A stretch of 59,171 bases of DNA from CAZJYI01 sp964550025. GTDB taxonomy: Bacteria > Verrucomicrobiota > Kiritimatiellia > UBA8416 > CAYOBW01. Below the pieces are notes generated by a model. It was not told the DNA's origin. It searched no databases and saw only the letters and a program-made list of their open reading frames with translations. The translations under genes and the position numbers were made by a program. The number at the start of each line of letters is the position of its first letter. Position 1 is the first letter of the stretch. The stretch covers positions 1 to 59,171 of the forward strand of contig CAZJYI010000062.1 in the NCBI GenBank assembly GCA_964550025.1. The letters are read 5' to 3'. Below, one piece after another: positions 1-8,048 of this stretch.

Positions 1-109
1 GCAGGAGGCAGTGGGCAGGAGGCAGTGGGCAGTGGGCGGGGGGGGTACGGGGGATTGCGGATCTGAGATTTGAAATCTGAGGTCTTGAATTGCAGATCTC
101 AGATCTCAA
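1..109. repeat. two abutting 7-bp tandem arrays
   Basis: Positions 1-35 are five heptamers alternating GCAGGAG and GCAGTGG. After a G-run, positions 54-109 are eight heptamers of a second family (ATTGCGG, ATCTGAG, ATTTGAA, ATCTCAG and variants). The second block is partly self-complementary (ATCTGAG against CTCAGAT). It lies just beyond the stop of the leftward GH2 gene, where a terminator would be expected. The window edge cuts the first array, so its full length is unknown. Confidence 0.8.
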
Positions 110-123
110 ACGGCCCTCTCCTC

Positions 124-2979
124 TCACTCGAACGCGGTCTTCAGGAACACCAGTGACCGGGGCGCGGTGTAGCGCACGTCCACGTTCGTTGTGTCCCGGA
201 GAATGGGAGTCCTGACATCAACCGTTGCTCCCGCCGCAACGGCGTGGGGGCCGTCGGTCACGCCGTTGAGCTCCACGGAGAAGGCGGCATTCGTTTCCGA
301 CGGGTTCTCCACCGTCGTGATCATGGCCGTGCAGCCTTCGAGGATCCCGGCGTGGAACACCGCGTTCCCGCCGGCGGCATTCGGGTCATCGGGCACGACA
401 AAGCATTTCCTGTCATACGAGAACGGGCCGATCGCGCGTCGACCGCGCGGCACGCTCTGGCGGCTGGCGAAGCCCTCCGCCGCATCGGCCTTTTCGACAT
501 CCTCGAACCCGGCGTTCACGACAAACCCGTGGAGTGGTCCGGTGATCAAGCCCCGCTCACTCGCGTACTCTCCCCAGCGGATCGGCTCCTCTACGCGCGA
601 TCGGCAAACGTGCCCTCTCGGATTGGCGGCATACTGTACGAGGTTCATGAGAAGCCGTGCGGCGACGGGGTCCATGTGTGCGCGGCCCACGCAGTCCAGG
701 GAAGAAACGATCACGGACCCTTCGCCATCGAACAGTTCGCACAAGCAGATGTCGGCAAGTCCGATGCCACAATTGGCCAGCACAGCGACCTTGCCGAGGT
801 CGGAACGGTTCCGCAGGCGCAGCGCCAGCCACGCGGGAAAGACGTGCGGGTAGCCGCCCATTGTCGTGTTCCACCCCCTGGGGTCCGACCACATCTGCAT
901 GTGGTGCCGCGTGATCCCATCGAACGCGGTGTGGCGGGGGCGCTCCGGGTTGATCCACATTCCGGGGCTCCACTTCTGCCGCGGTTCGAGTGAAACATCG
1001 AGGGGCACAGGCAACCAGTCCGCCTTGTAGGCCGCGGGCGGCTGGAGCAGCATGAGCACACGACTGCCGTTCTTCACTTTCTCCGCCAGGGTCTCCTGCT
1101 GCCCGGCAAGCGTATCGTCCCAGGCACCCGCACCTATCACAAGGGCCTGCCCAGGTTCCAGGGACGCCAGGTCCGCCACGGGAACGAACCATAGGTTGAG
1201 CGCTTTGAGGGCCTTCGCCGTCATGCCGCCCGGGTCATAGACAGCGGCGGTGTGCCTTGGGGGGCGCCCGGGCATGCTCCACCGGCGATCGGCCACAAAG
1301 ATGTCCTGCACGGTTTCGGCAACGACGTTGCTGCCGCTCGTTAACCGCCCCGTGAGCAGGTAGCGCCCGGTCGGCATTCGGTGCGGCAGTTCCAGCCGGA
1401 CGGCACGGCTGTGCACGGCATAGTAAGGGACATCGGGAACCGGCACTTCCTCCCCAACCACCGTGTTTCCCTTGATGTCGATAACGGCGTAGGCAAGGTG
1501 GTTGGAGCACACCGCCGCAAACTGATCGGAGTCGTTGACGACACGGGCGGCGGCCCGCAGCGTATCCCCCGCATAGAGGTTGCGGGTCCAGGTTTCGAAC
1601 GACAGCAGAACGGGACTATAGGCCATCGCCATGCCGCTCGCCACGGCGGCCGGCTGCATATCCTCGAAGCGGCTGACGCCGCGCCAGTGTCGGAACAGGG
1701 GTGTCATCGGCATGATACCACCGAGCCGCCGGTTGCGTGTTCTCAGGAAACGCATGCTCTCGATGGCTTGTCGCGCGAGGAAAGTCTGGTAGGTCAAGGC
1801 GCTTTCGGCCGGCCATCCGGAGTGCCCGCCCCATGCCAGGGACGGTCCGAGGTCGGCGCCGCTGACGCGAAACCGTCCGGCGGCACCCGTCGCCGCGCCC
1901 ACACACTCGGAGACCAGCAGGGGCATGGGCTTGAGCGATTCCCTTGCCAGTCCCATGTAGTCGACAAAAGAGCCCTGGTACCAACCGGAGTAAAGGTGTT
2001 TGTCGACAAGGTCCCCCAGGCGATCATCGCTTACGCCGGCGTTGCTGACAACCAACCGGCTCGGGTCCCACCGCCTGAGCTCCCGATAGATGGGAGAGAG
2101 CAGCTTGTGGAAGGCAAGGCCCTGTTCTCCGCGATGCGGCATCTTCTGGGACAGGACATGAATGGCAACAGATGGGTGGAACGCGTCGCGCTTGAAGTAG
2201 ACGTCCTTGTAGGCTTCGATCGTCGCGTTGACGTCTTCCGGAGGGGAAACGACGTCACCTTCGACGGTACTCCCCGGCGGGGGGCCGAAGCAACCCGTGA
2301 TGGCGAGCATGCCCTCTTCGTCGCAAGCCTTGAGCCAGGCGTCGCCCCGCGTCCGAATGCAATTGATATTGAGTTTCTTCAACTGACGGACATAGGCCCG
2401 CGCAAACTCCACATCGCCCGCCACATCACTCGCCATACCGGGAAGCGGCGGATTCAACGCCATGCCTCTGAGGAAGATGGGCTTGCCGTTCAGATGGAAC
2501 TGCCCCTTTCGCACCTCGAAAGAGCGAAACGCGAACGGCACCGTCCTGCGAACCGAGGCGACATCTTTCCACGTGCCGACAATCGTGATGGCATAGAAGG
2601 GCTGCTCGGACAGAGACCACAGCCTGGGTTTCAGATTGGCAACCGTACGCCGCACGACGGCGGGGCGATCGTCCTCGAGCGCCACGACATCGACGGGGCC
2701 TTCCCAGAGCACCTCGCGTTTGCCGGGGTCCGAGATGATACCCGTGAGCCCCAGGCGGGATTTCCCCTTGCCGTGCAGACAGCGAACGGTCACCTCAAAG
2801 TGTGCCCTGTCGGCTTCAGCAAACGGCAGGATCTGCTCGATCACCATCGTAGGCCGCGCTTCGGCGGCGGGTGCCTCCTGTTCCGCGGCGCCTTTGCCCG
2901 TCGTCCGGGCAAAGCCGCTCGAGCCCATAGCCGCCAGAGCGAAAACGAGCAGCCGGAATCGCGTAGCTGTTTTAAGCAT
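124..2979 (-). CDS. secreted glycoside hydrolase family 2-like protein
   Basis: A 951-residue protein. The ATG at 2979 is chosen because it is followed by a signal peptide (residues 1-24, basic start then LLVFALAAMGSSGFA) and preceded by GGAG about 10 bases upstream. The longer open frame would run into the next gene. Residues ~45-150 look like a beta-sandwich. FHLNGKPIFLRGM (~161-173) is the motif that opens the GH2 TIM barrel, and EEGMLAI (~221-227) fits the following strands. The usual Asn-Glu acid/base pair is not seen: the matching strand reads AIHVLSQK (~272-279). LLVSECVG (~354-361) could hold the nucleophile Glu. It may therefore be a divergent or inactive glycosidase. Neighbouring oxidoreductases suggest carbohydrate use. 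The family call is fairly sure, the substrate unknown. Confidence 0.75.
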   Translation of the reverse strand: MLKTATRFRLLVFALAAMGSSGFARTTGKGAAEQEAPAAEARPTMVIEQILPFAEADRAHFEVTVRCLHGKGKSRLGLTGIISDPGKREVLWEGPVDVVALEDDRPAVVRRTVANLKPRLWSLSEQPFYAITIVGTWKDVASVRRTVPFAFRSFEVRKGQFHLNGKPIFLRGMALNPPLPGMASDVAGDVEFARAYVRQLKKLNINCIRTRGDAWLKACDEEGMLAITGCFGPPPGSTVEGDVVSPPEDVNATIEAYKDVYFKRDAFHPSVAIHVLSQKMPHRGEQGLAFHKLLSPIYRELRRWDPSRLVVSNAGVSDDRLGDLVDKHLYSGWYQGSFVDYMGLARESLKPMPLLVSECVGAATGAAGRFRVSGADLGPSLAWGGHSGWPAESALTYQTFLARQAIESMRFLRTRNRRLGGIMPMTPLFRHWRGVSRFEDMQPAAVASGMAMAYSPVLLSFETWTRNLYAGDTLRAAARVVNDSDQFAAVCSNHLAYAVIDIKGNTVVGEEVPVPDVPYYAVHSRAVRLELPHRMPTGRYLLTGRLTSGSNVVAETVQDIFVADRRWSMPGRPPRHTAAVYDPGGMTAKALKALNLWFVPVADLASLEPGQALVIGAGAWDDTLAGQQETLAEKVKNGSRVLMLLQPPAAYKADWLPVPLDVSLEPRQKWSPGMWINPERPRHTAFDGITRHHMQMWSDPRGWNTTMGGYPHVFPAWLALRLRNRSDLGKVAVLANCGIGLADICLCELFDGEGSVIVSSLDCVGRAHMDPVAARLLMNLVQYAANPRGHVCRSRVEEPIRWGEYASERGLITGPLHGFVVNAGFEDVEKADAAEGFASRQSVPRGRRAIGPFSYDRKCFVVPDDPNAAGGNAVFHAGILEGCTAMITTVENPSETNAAFSVELNGVTDGPHAVAAGATVDVRTPILRDTTNVDVRYTAPRSLVFLKTAFE

Positions 2980-3106
2980 GGTGGTCAACACTCCCTGCTT
3001 CTCCTGATCATTTCGAACCATCACGGCCGATCTTCGCCCCTCGGGCCACCGCACGGCCAAAGAGGTATCATGGCAGAAACCGCCATCCGTTTTCGAGCAT
3101 TTCATC

Positions 3107-4108
3107 TCATCCGGCGCCCGCGGCCGGAACGGGATACGTGAACTGTCCATCGGACGCGAAGGCCAGCACGGCGTCGACACTCTGTTGCGCCTTTCGCTCG
3201 ACGGCTTCGACGGTATTGAAGGCATTGTGCGGCAGCGTGATGACGTTGGGGTGTCGGGCCAGCGCCAGCGTGGCGGCCACCGAGGGGTCGGGGTGCGACG
3301 CGTCGGCCAGCGAAAGCCGGCCTTCCCTCAGGGCGACCGCCAGTTTGGCTTCCTCATCGTATACGTCCAACCCCGCCCCTTCGACGTGCCCCTCTTGCAG
3401 CAGGCCCAGCAGGTCGCCGGGCGGCACCAGTTCGCCGCGGGCAATATTCACCAGCAGCAGACCGGGTTTCGCCAGGCGCAGGCGTTCCGCGTCGAGATAC
3501 CCGCGGTTCTCAGCGGTCAGGTTCATGGCGCACACCATGATGTCGGCTTGCGGTGCACCCTCCTCATATGTGACGTACTCCACGAACTCATGACGCTCCA
3601 CAAGATCCACGCCGAGCGCCGTCATGCCGAGCCCGGACGCGATCCGGACCACCTCGCTGCCGATATTGCCCACCCCCACTACCAGCAGCGTCTTGCCGAA
3701 GCACTCACGTCCCGTCAGGTCGTCGCGCTCAAATGCGGCGAAGTGGGCAACCTGGCGCGGCAGCCGTCGCAACAGGGCCATCCACAGCAACATGGCCTGC
3801 TCGGCAACAGAGCGGTTGCAGTAGAGCGGCAGGTAGCCGGCCGTCACGTCTTTGCCGCAGAGCCGTCGGTAGCCCTGGACGTGATCGTATCCGGTGGAAC
3901 GCGTGAGGATCCCCGCCAGGCGACCGGCCCATGCGACGGGAATCGCCGACTGTGTACGGATACTGATGAGCGGTGCGGGCGGTCCCTCGTCACCGGACTC
4001 CTGAATCGTCTTCCACGTGTAGCCGGCCGCGACCCGGTCCGGCATACGTTCCCGCAGCATCTGTTGTTCTTCGTCAAAGGCCTCAAAGAAAAATACATCG
4101 TGATTCAT
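3107..4108 (-). CDS. D-isomer-specific 2-hydroxyacid dehydrogenase
   Basis: A 333-residue NAD-dependent 2-hydroxyacid dehydrogenase, close to the family's normal 310-340. The Rossmann motif is VVGVGNIGSEV with an Asp (GVDLV) after it, as for NAD. The catalytic triad is visible: Arg in NIARGEL, Glu in DVYDEE and His in LPHNAFNT. The start at 4108 (MNHDVFFFEAF) is preferred over an in-frame ATG 78 bases upstream because a good promoter and a palindrome end exactly there. That promoter would make the mRNA almost leaderless. The gene is divergent from the Gfo/Idh/MocA gene and follows the GH2-like gene's strand. It probably reduces or oxidises a small 2-oxo/2-hydroxy acid from sugar catabolism; the substrate cannot be read from the sequence. 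Confidence 0.85.
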   Translation of the reverse strand: MNHDVFFFEAFDEEQQMLRERMPDRVAAGYTWKTIQESGDEGPPAPLISIRTQSAIPVAWAGRLAGILTRSTGYDHVQGYRRLCGKDVTAGYLPLYCNRSVAEQAMLLWMALLRRLPRQVAHFAAFERDDLTGRECFGKTLLVVGVGNIGSEVVRIASGLGMTALGVDLVERHEFVEYVTYEEGAPQADIMVCAMNLTAENRGYLDAERLRLAKPGLLLVNIARGELVPPGDLLGLLQEGHVEGAGLDVYDEEAKLAVALREGRLSLADASHPDPSVAATLALARHPNVITLPHNAFNTVEAVERKAQQSVDAVLAFASDGQFTYPVPAAGAG

Positions 4109-4142
4109 GGCGGGAGTATACACTCCCCGCCATAGTTGCCAA
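4109..4142 (-). promoter_or_regulatory. promoter with overlapping palindrome, implies a leaderless mRNA
   Basis: Read leftward: TTGGCA (4142-4137), 16-bp spacer, TATACT (4120-4115), then only six bases to the ATG at 4108. Transcription would thus start at or next to the start codon. An inverted repeat with arms GGCGGGAGT and ACTCCCCGCC (4109-4131, one bulged base) covers the -10 box and the region up to the ATG. It would be a natural operator. Divergent oxidoreductase genes flank it. Confidence 0.5.
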
Positions 4143-4169
4143 GTGTCGCCTTGGGACGAAACGAAACGG

Positions 4170-4199
4170 TTGCGGCTCAGCGGCACTTGCGGTTATACT
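4170..4199 (+). promoter_or_regulatory. sigma-70-type promoter of the Gfo/Idh/MocA gene
   Basis: TTGCGG (4170-4175), an 18-bp spacer, and TATACT (4194-4199), 31 bases before the ATG at 4231. The -10 box is strong and the -35 weak. Confidence 0.5.
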
Positions 4200-4230
4200 C
4201 TCCGGAGTGGGGCTGGCAGGAGAAGGGACC

Positions 4231-5271
4231 ATGCGGGACCGAACAGTTCGGATTGGCATCGTCGGAGCGGGGAGCAATACGGTGGCACGGCATATCCCCG
4301 GGCTGTTGGCGTGCGAAGACGTCGAACTGATCAGCGTCTGCAATCGCACGCGCGAATCATCGCAACGCGTAGCCGACGCGTTCGGCATCCCCAATGTCTA
4401 CAATCACTGGCAAGCGCTGGTAAAGGCATCCGACACGAACGCCATCGTCATCGGAACCTGGCCCTATCTCCACTGTCCCATTACACTTGCGGCGCTGTCC
4501 GCGGGCAAACACGTCCTGTGCGAGGCCCGTATGGCCATGAACGCGGAGGAGGCGCGCCGCATGTTGGAGGCGGCAGAAGCCAGACCGCATCTTGTCACGC
4601 AGGTAGTCCCTTCGCCCTTCACGCTGGGCGTCGACAGCGCCGTCAAGCATCTGGAGAACCAGGGGCATTTCGGGGACATCCTGGCCATCGACGTACGCGC
4701 CGTCACGGGCTCCTTCGTTGACACTGAGGCGGCCATGGACTGGCGCCAGGACAGGGAGTACAGCGGCCAGAACATCATGACCCTGGGGATCTGGTACGAG
4801 GCGATCATGCGTTGGGCAGGCGAGGCAACGCGTGTCTATGCCCTGGGCCGAACGGTCGTCCGGCAGCGCCACGACCCCCAATCGCGCGCGATGCGCACGA
4901 CCGACATTCCGGAGCACCTGGATGTCGTAGCGGAGATGGCGTGTGGCGCGCAGGCCCATTTCCTGATCAGCACGGTGGCGGGGCTCACGCCGGCCAACGA
5001 GGTCTGCGTCTGGGGCAGTCGGGGCACGGTATGCTTCAGGGACGGCGCGCTTTTCAGCGGCCGTTCCGGCGCAACGGCACTCGAGCCCATCGCCATACCC
5101 GACGAAGAACAGGGGGGCTGGCGCGTGGAAGAGGAGTTTGTCAACGCGATACGCGGGAAGGAACACGTTACCCTCACAACCTTCGAGGACGGCCTCAAGT
5201 ACATGCAATTCACGCAGGCGGTCAACCTCAGTCTCCAGCGCAAGAGACCGGTCGACGTGCCGCAGGAGTAG
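4231..5271 (+). CDS. Gfo/Idh/MocA family oxidoreductase
   Basis: A 346-residue NAD(P)-dependent sugar or cyclitol dehydrogenase. The ATG at 4231 has AGGAGAAGGG just upstream. The Rossmann motif IGIVGAGSNTVARH is at residues ~8-21. The family's usual EKP motif after GKHVLCE reads EAR, so the canonical catalytic Lys is absent; some Gfo/Idh/MocA subgroups differ here. The C-terminal half has the expected alpha/beta domain (GLTPANEVCVWGSRGT). It is divergent from the hydroxyacid dehydrogenase with a shared 122-bp regulatory region, which suggests a common sugar-acid pathway. The substrate is not deducible. Confidence 0.85.
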   Translation: MRDRTVRIGIVGAGSNTVARHIPGLLACEDVELISVCNRTRESSQRVADAFGIPNVYNHWQALVKASDTNAIVIGTWPYLHCPITLAALSAGKHVLCEARMAMNAEEARRMLEAAEARPHLVTQVVPSPFTLGVDSAVKHLENQGHFGDILAIDVRAVTGSFVDTEAAMDWRQDREYSGQNIMTLGIWYEAIMRWAGEATRVYALGRTVVRQRHDPQSRAMRTTDIPEHLDVVAEMACGAQAHFLISTVAGLTPANEVCVWGSRGTVCFRDGALFSGRSGATALEPIAIPDEEQGGWRVEEEFVNAIRGKEHVTLTTFEDGLKYMQFTQAVNLSLQRKRPVDVPQE

Positions 5272-5279
5272 CGGCACGT

Positions 5280-5294
5280 CCCCGCCATGCGGGG
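5280..5294 (+). terminator. GC hairpin after the Gfo/Idh/MocA gene
   Basis: CCCCGC-CAT-GCGGGG forms a 6-bp perfect stem starting nine bases after the stop codon. It lacks a U-run, so intrinsic termination is uncertain. Confidence 0.35.
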
Positions 5295-5347
5295 TTCCGA
5301 CCCGCGGGTTCCGCCCGGTCGGCGATTCAACTTCTTCGACGGCATCC

Positions 5348-5375
5348 TTGACGAAATGCGTATATTCTCTAGCAT
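5348..5375 (+). promoter_or_regulatory. candidate promoter of the coiled-coil gene
   Basis: TTGACG (5348-5353), 16-bp spacer, TAGCAT (5370-5375). It lies ~160 bases before the ATG at 5534, leaving a long leader. The spacing is acceptable but the -10 is imperfect. Confidence 0.35.
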
Positions 5376-5533
5376 ACTGGGCAATGCGTGGCATGCGTCC
5401 GAGTTGCTCTCTTCGGCGTCGGATGGGGTGTTCACGCTACGGGGAGGCTTTCAGCGGCGGAAGGAATCACTGCCCGTTGTGAGATGAGAGACCGCCAGAG
5501 AGTGCGACCATGTGCTCTCCGGGGAGGGAATCC

Positions 5534-7069
5534 ATGGCAAAGACAAGGAAGATACACATCGACCACCACCACAAGAAGGTCGTGCCGAAACACCACCACG
5601 TAGCACCTGAGCTCGCCAAGTATCAGCAGGACACGATGAAACGCGTGTCGGGCCGCGGGCCGAAGCAGCGGCCCAAAGGTTCCATGATCGGCATGTGGAT
5701 CGGCCTGGCCTGTGTCCTGCTTGCGGGGCTCGCCGGCGGGTTCTACATGCTCCAGCGCCAGTCGCATATTGAACGGCTGGAGAAAGCGGCCATGGCCGAG
5801 GTGAAGGACAAGGCGAACGCGACCCACGAGAAGATCGAGGGCCATGCGCGGCGCGTCCATGCCAAGGTCGAGCCCGCCATGGAGATGCACCGCAAGGCCG
5901 AAGCCGACCTGGTTGAGGTCATGGAGGGCGGCGGGGTCACCGTACCCACACGCCGCAGTGAATGGATGGAGGGACAAGGCGTCTCGGCCCCCTCCCCCAG
6001 GACGCAGCGCGAAGCGCGCACCGAAGCGCGGCCGCCGCCGGCCAACGACGACCGAGAGGCGATTCCCGGGGTCATGTCGCGCGAGGAGGTCATCCGGCGC
6101 AGACAGAGGATGAGCGGCGGCGCCCCCGACAGTTCCGCGGCGCGCCGCGGCACGAGCTCGTCGCCGGCAGCGCCGAGCTCGACATACGCCAAGCGGACCT
6201 CCGAGCGCATGGAGCCGAAGATCGTCAGCCTGGCCAGGCGCGTGAAGCTCGGCGCCGAGACCATCGACCGAAAATCGTACGCCATGCGCGAAGTGGAGAG
6301 TTCGGCGTTGCGCTTCCGTAACAGGGTCCTCGGCGAGAAACACCTGCCACTCGCGCGAGAGAAGTACGCGGACCTGGCGGAACTGCTCGAAACGGCGAAG
6401 CAGATCGAACAGGAAACCGAAGAGCGTTTCGCCGAACTGGAGGAGCAGACGGCGGCGATTACCGCGATCAAGGAAGAAGAAATCGCCAAACGAGAGGCGA
6501 AACGGGCACAGGAAGAGAAGGCGCGGCGAGAGCGGGAATACCAGGAGCGCAAGAAGACAGAGCACCAGATGGCGCAGCAGGTGCGTTCGGAGATGGTGGA
6601 ATTGCTCAAGAAGCACCAGTACGGCCAGGCACTGGGCAGCGCACGCAGTCAACAGCAAGACTACCGCACGAAGGAGGGCCGCGCGGACATGCAGGTCCTG
6701 ATTGACCGCTACGAACGCCTGACCCGGCTCAAGCTGTTCCTGATCGAGCGGCTTCAGGCCTCCCCGATGAGTTTCGGCTGGGTGCAGGACGGACCGCCCA
6801 AGGACATTGTGGGCGCCGACGCGGGCGGCATCAAAACCAGGGACAAGACAACTCCGTGGGACAAGGTTACGAGTCCCCAGCTGCTCAAGTTCATCAAGTT
6901 CTACTGCAACGACAACTCCGTGAAGCGCAGCGTACGGGCGGACCAATACCTGGCCGCGGCCATCCTGTTCCAGGAATACGGCCAGCCGGACGTGGCGGCG
7001 GAGTTCCGCGAGGAGGCCTTGATTCTGGCTTCGGAGCTCAGCGGGGAGGCCGACCGTCTGCTGGAGTAG
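5534..7069 (+). CDS. membrane-anchored coiled-coil protein of unknown function
   Basis: A 511-residue protein starting at 5534 (GGGGAGGG upstream). Residues 1-22 are His- and Lys-rich (HIDHHHKK, PKHHH). One hydrophobic segment at ~51-73 (MIGMWIGLACVLLAGLAGGF) should anchor it with a short cytoplasmic N-terminus and a long extracytoplasmic part. Residues ~75-115 and ~285-350 are charged, heptad-like and probably coiled coil (runs of E, K and R). Residues ~130-200 are Pro/Ser/Arg-rich and likely disordered. The C-terminal ~110 residues look globular. I recognise no family. Its 3' end overlaps the convergent DciA-like gene by 32 bases. Confidence 0.75.
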   Translation: MAKTRKIHIDHHHKKVVPKHHHVAPELAKYQQDTMKRVSGRGPKQRPKGSMIGMWIGLACVLLAGLAGGFYMLQRQSHIERLEKAAMAEVKDKANATHEKIEGHARRVHAKVEPAMEMHRKAEADLVEVMEGGGVTVPTRRSEWMEGQGVSAPSPRTQREARTEARPPPANDDREAIPGVMSREEVIRRRQRMSGGAPDSSAARRGTSSSPAAPSSTYAKRTSERMEPKIVSLARRVKLGAETIDRKSYAMREVESSALRFRNRVLGEKHLPLAREKYADLAELLETAKQIEQETEERFAELEEQTAAITAIKEEEIAKREAKRAQEEKARREREYQERKKTEHQMAQQVRSEMVELLKKHQYGQALGSARSQQQDYRTKEGRADMQVLIDRYERLTRLKLFLIERLQASPMSFGWVQDGPPKDIVGADAGGIKTRDKTTPWDKVTSPQLLKFIKFYCNDNSVKRSVRADQYLAAAILFQEYGQPDVAAEFREEALILASELSGEADRLLE

Positions 7070-7484
7070 GCGAAGCTTCTCCGGGGTCCATCTGAAAGTC
7101 GAGTGACGCGATCCGGTCGGCGCCGACGCGTCTCTGGATGTTGCCGAGGAACCGGCCCCGGCTGTAGCGCTTCAGTTCGTGCAGCCACGTGGAGCTGTCG
7201 ACATAGACCACGAGCCGCTTGCGGTCGATACGCCCGGGACGTGTGTGCCTGGCCACGTCGTCCCCCACCAACTCGGGCCATTCCCGCTGCAGAATGCCTT
7301 CCCACTCGCGCCCCGCGAGTCCCAGCCTCTTCATCACGCTTCCAACCATGTCCCCCACCGCAACCGCTTCACGCTCGTCGGAAGGAGGGACAGAGTCATC
7401 GAAACGGCAGCGCTCACGCTGTATCTGCCAGCGCCCCTTGTGGTAGCGTTTGCGTCGACGCGGGTATCTGTACTCCATACCCAT
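7038..7484 (-). CDS. dciA: DciA-like protein (DUF721)
   Basis: A 148-residue protein. The ATG at 7484 gives MGMEYRYPRRRKRYHKG, a basic N-terminus. The C-terminal ~90 residues carry the DUF721 pattern: VMKRLGL, W-x3-VGxxVARHTRPG, LVVYVDSSTWLHEL. DciA loads the replicative helicase DnaB in bacteria that lack DnaC/DnaI-type loaders; that role is known for the family, not shown here. The last codons overlap the convergent coiled-coil gene. Upstream lies a repeat-filled divergent spacer, so its promoter is unclear. Confidence 0.8.
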   Translation of the reverse strand: MGMEYRYPRRRKRYHKGRWQIQRERCRFDDSVPPSDEREAVAVGDMVGSVMKRLGLAGREWEGILQREWPELVGDDVARHTRPGRIDRKRLVVYVDSSTWLHELKRYSRGRFLGNIQRRVGADRIASLDFQMDPGEASPTPADGRPPR

Positions 7485-7521
7485 TAGCGTACCCTGCGGT
7501 GCGGCAAACCGCAATGCAAGA

Positions 7522-7591
7522 GGTCGGTAATCAGCGATCAGTTGGCAGGGGGCAGTTGTCAGTTACCAGTGATCAGTTGCCAGTGATCGGT
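7522..7591. repeat. 7-bp tandem array, GATCAGT family
   Basis: Ten gap-free heptamers, most ending in CAGT (AATCAGC, GATCAGT, GGGCAGT, TGTCAGT, TACCAGT, TGCCAGT and others). It is the reverse complement of the family at 7790-7845, so the two face each other across 198 bp. I see no gene, RNA or clear promoter in 7592-7789 between them. Confidence 0.85.
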
Positions 7592-7789
7592 CCGGCGTGC
7601 GATCAAGAGCAGAGATCTCCGAAGCGAGAGGTCACGGACAACGCGGCGGACGAATGTGAGGTTGTCCCCATGCGCGTCGACAGTTGTCGTCGCCGCTATC
7701 GGCGGCCTATCTCTATGCTTGTATCCCCAGACAACCACGGAACACAGACATGCATCCCCGAGGGGCCGCCTGTCGACAGCGTGAAGAGC

Positions 7790-7845
7790 ACTGGTCACTG
7801 ATGACTGATGACTGATGACTGATCCCTGATGACTGATCCCTGGAT
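7790..7845. repeat. 7-bp tandem array, ACTGATG/ACTGATC family
   Basis: Eight consecutive heptamers: ACTGGTC, three ACTGATG, ACTGATC, CCTGATG, ACTGATC and CCTGGAT. ACTGATC is the reverse complement of GATCAGT in the array at 7522-7591. The same family recurs at 25645-25714. Confidence 0.85.
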
Positions 7846-7929
7846 CGATTTGCCCTTGATCGGGCATGCTCGTCGGTGCAGAGTCTCCGTGTCGCAAGGC
7901 ACTCAAGAAGACAGAAAGGTGTGAAGCAG

Positions 7930-8034
7930 ATGAGTATCGTTCCCTGCTGTCTCCTGGTTGAAGACGCGCTCGACCGGCTGCTGCCGCATTTCGATCTCGA
8001 CCTGAAAGAGAACATGTTCGGGATGGGACAATAG
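7930..8034 (+). CDS. possible 34-residue leader peptide or small protein
   Basis: An ATG at 7930 preceded by GAAAGGTG opens a 34-codon frame (MSIVPCCLLVEDALDRLLPH then an acidic and Met-containing tail). Its TAG lies inside the Shine-Dalgarno region (ATAGGAG) of the PQQ gene 14 bases downstream, so the two could be translationally coupled. I know no homologue. Codon use is compatible with translation, but it may be chance. Confidence 0.35.
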   Translation: MSIVPCCLLVEDALDRLLPHFDLDLKENMFGMGQ

Positions 8035-8048
8035 GAGCCAAAAGAAAC

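Noticed and set aside
1381..3141. Long open frame on the plus strand opposite the GH2-like gene
   Set aside because: It lies wholly in the antisense of a gene with a signal peptide and conserved motifs. Long antisense frames are expected at this GC content.
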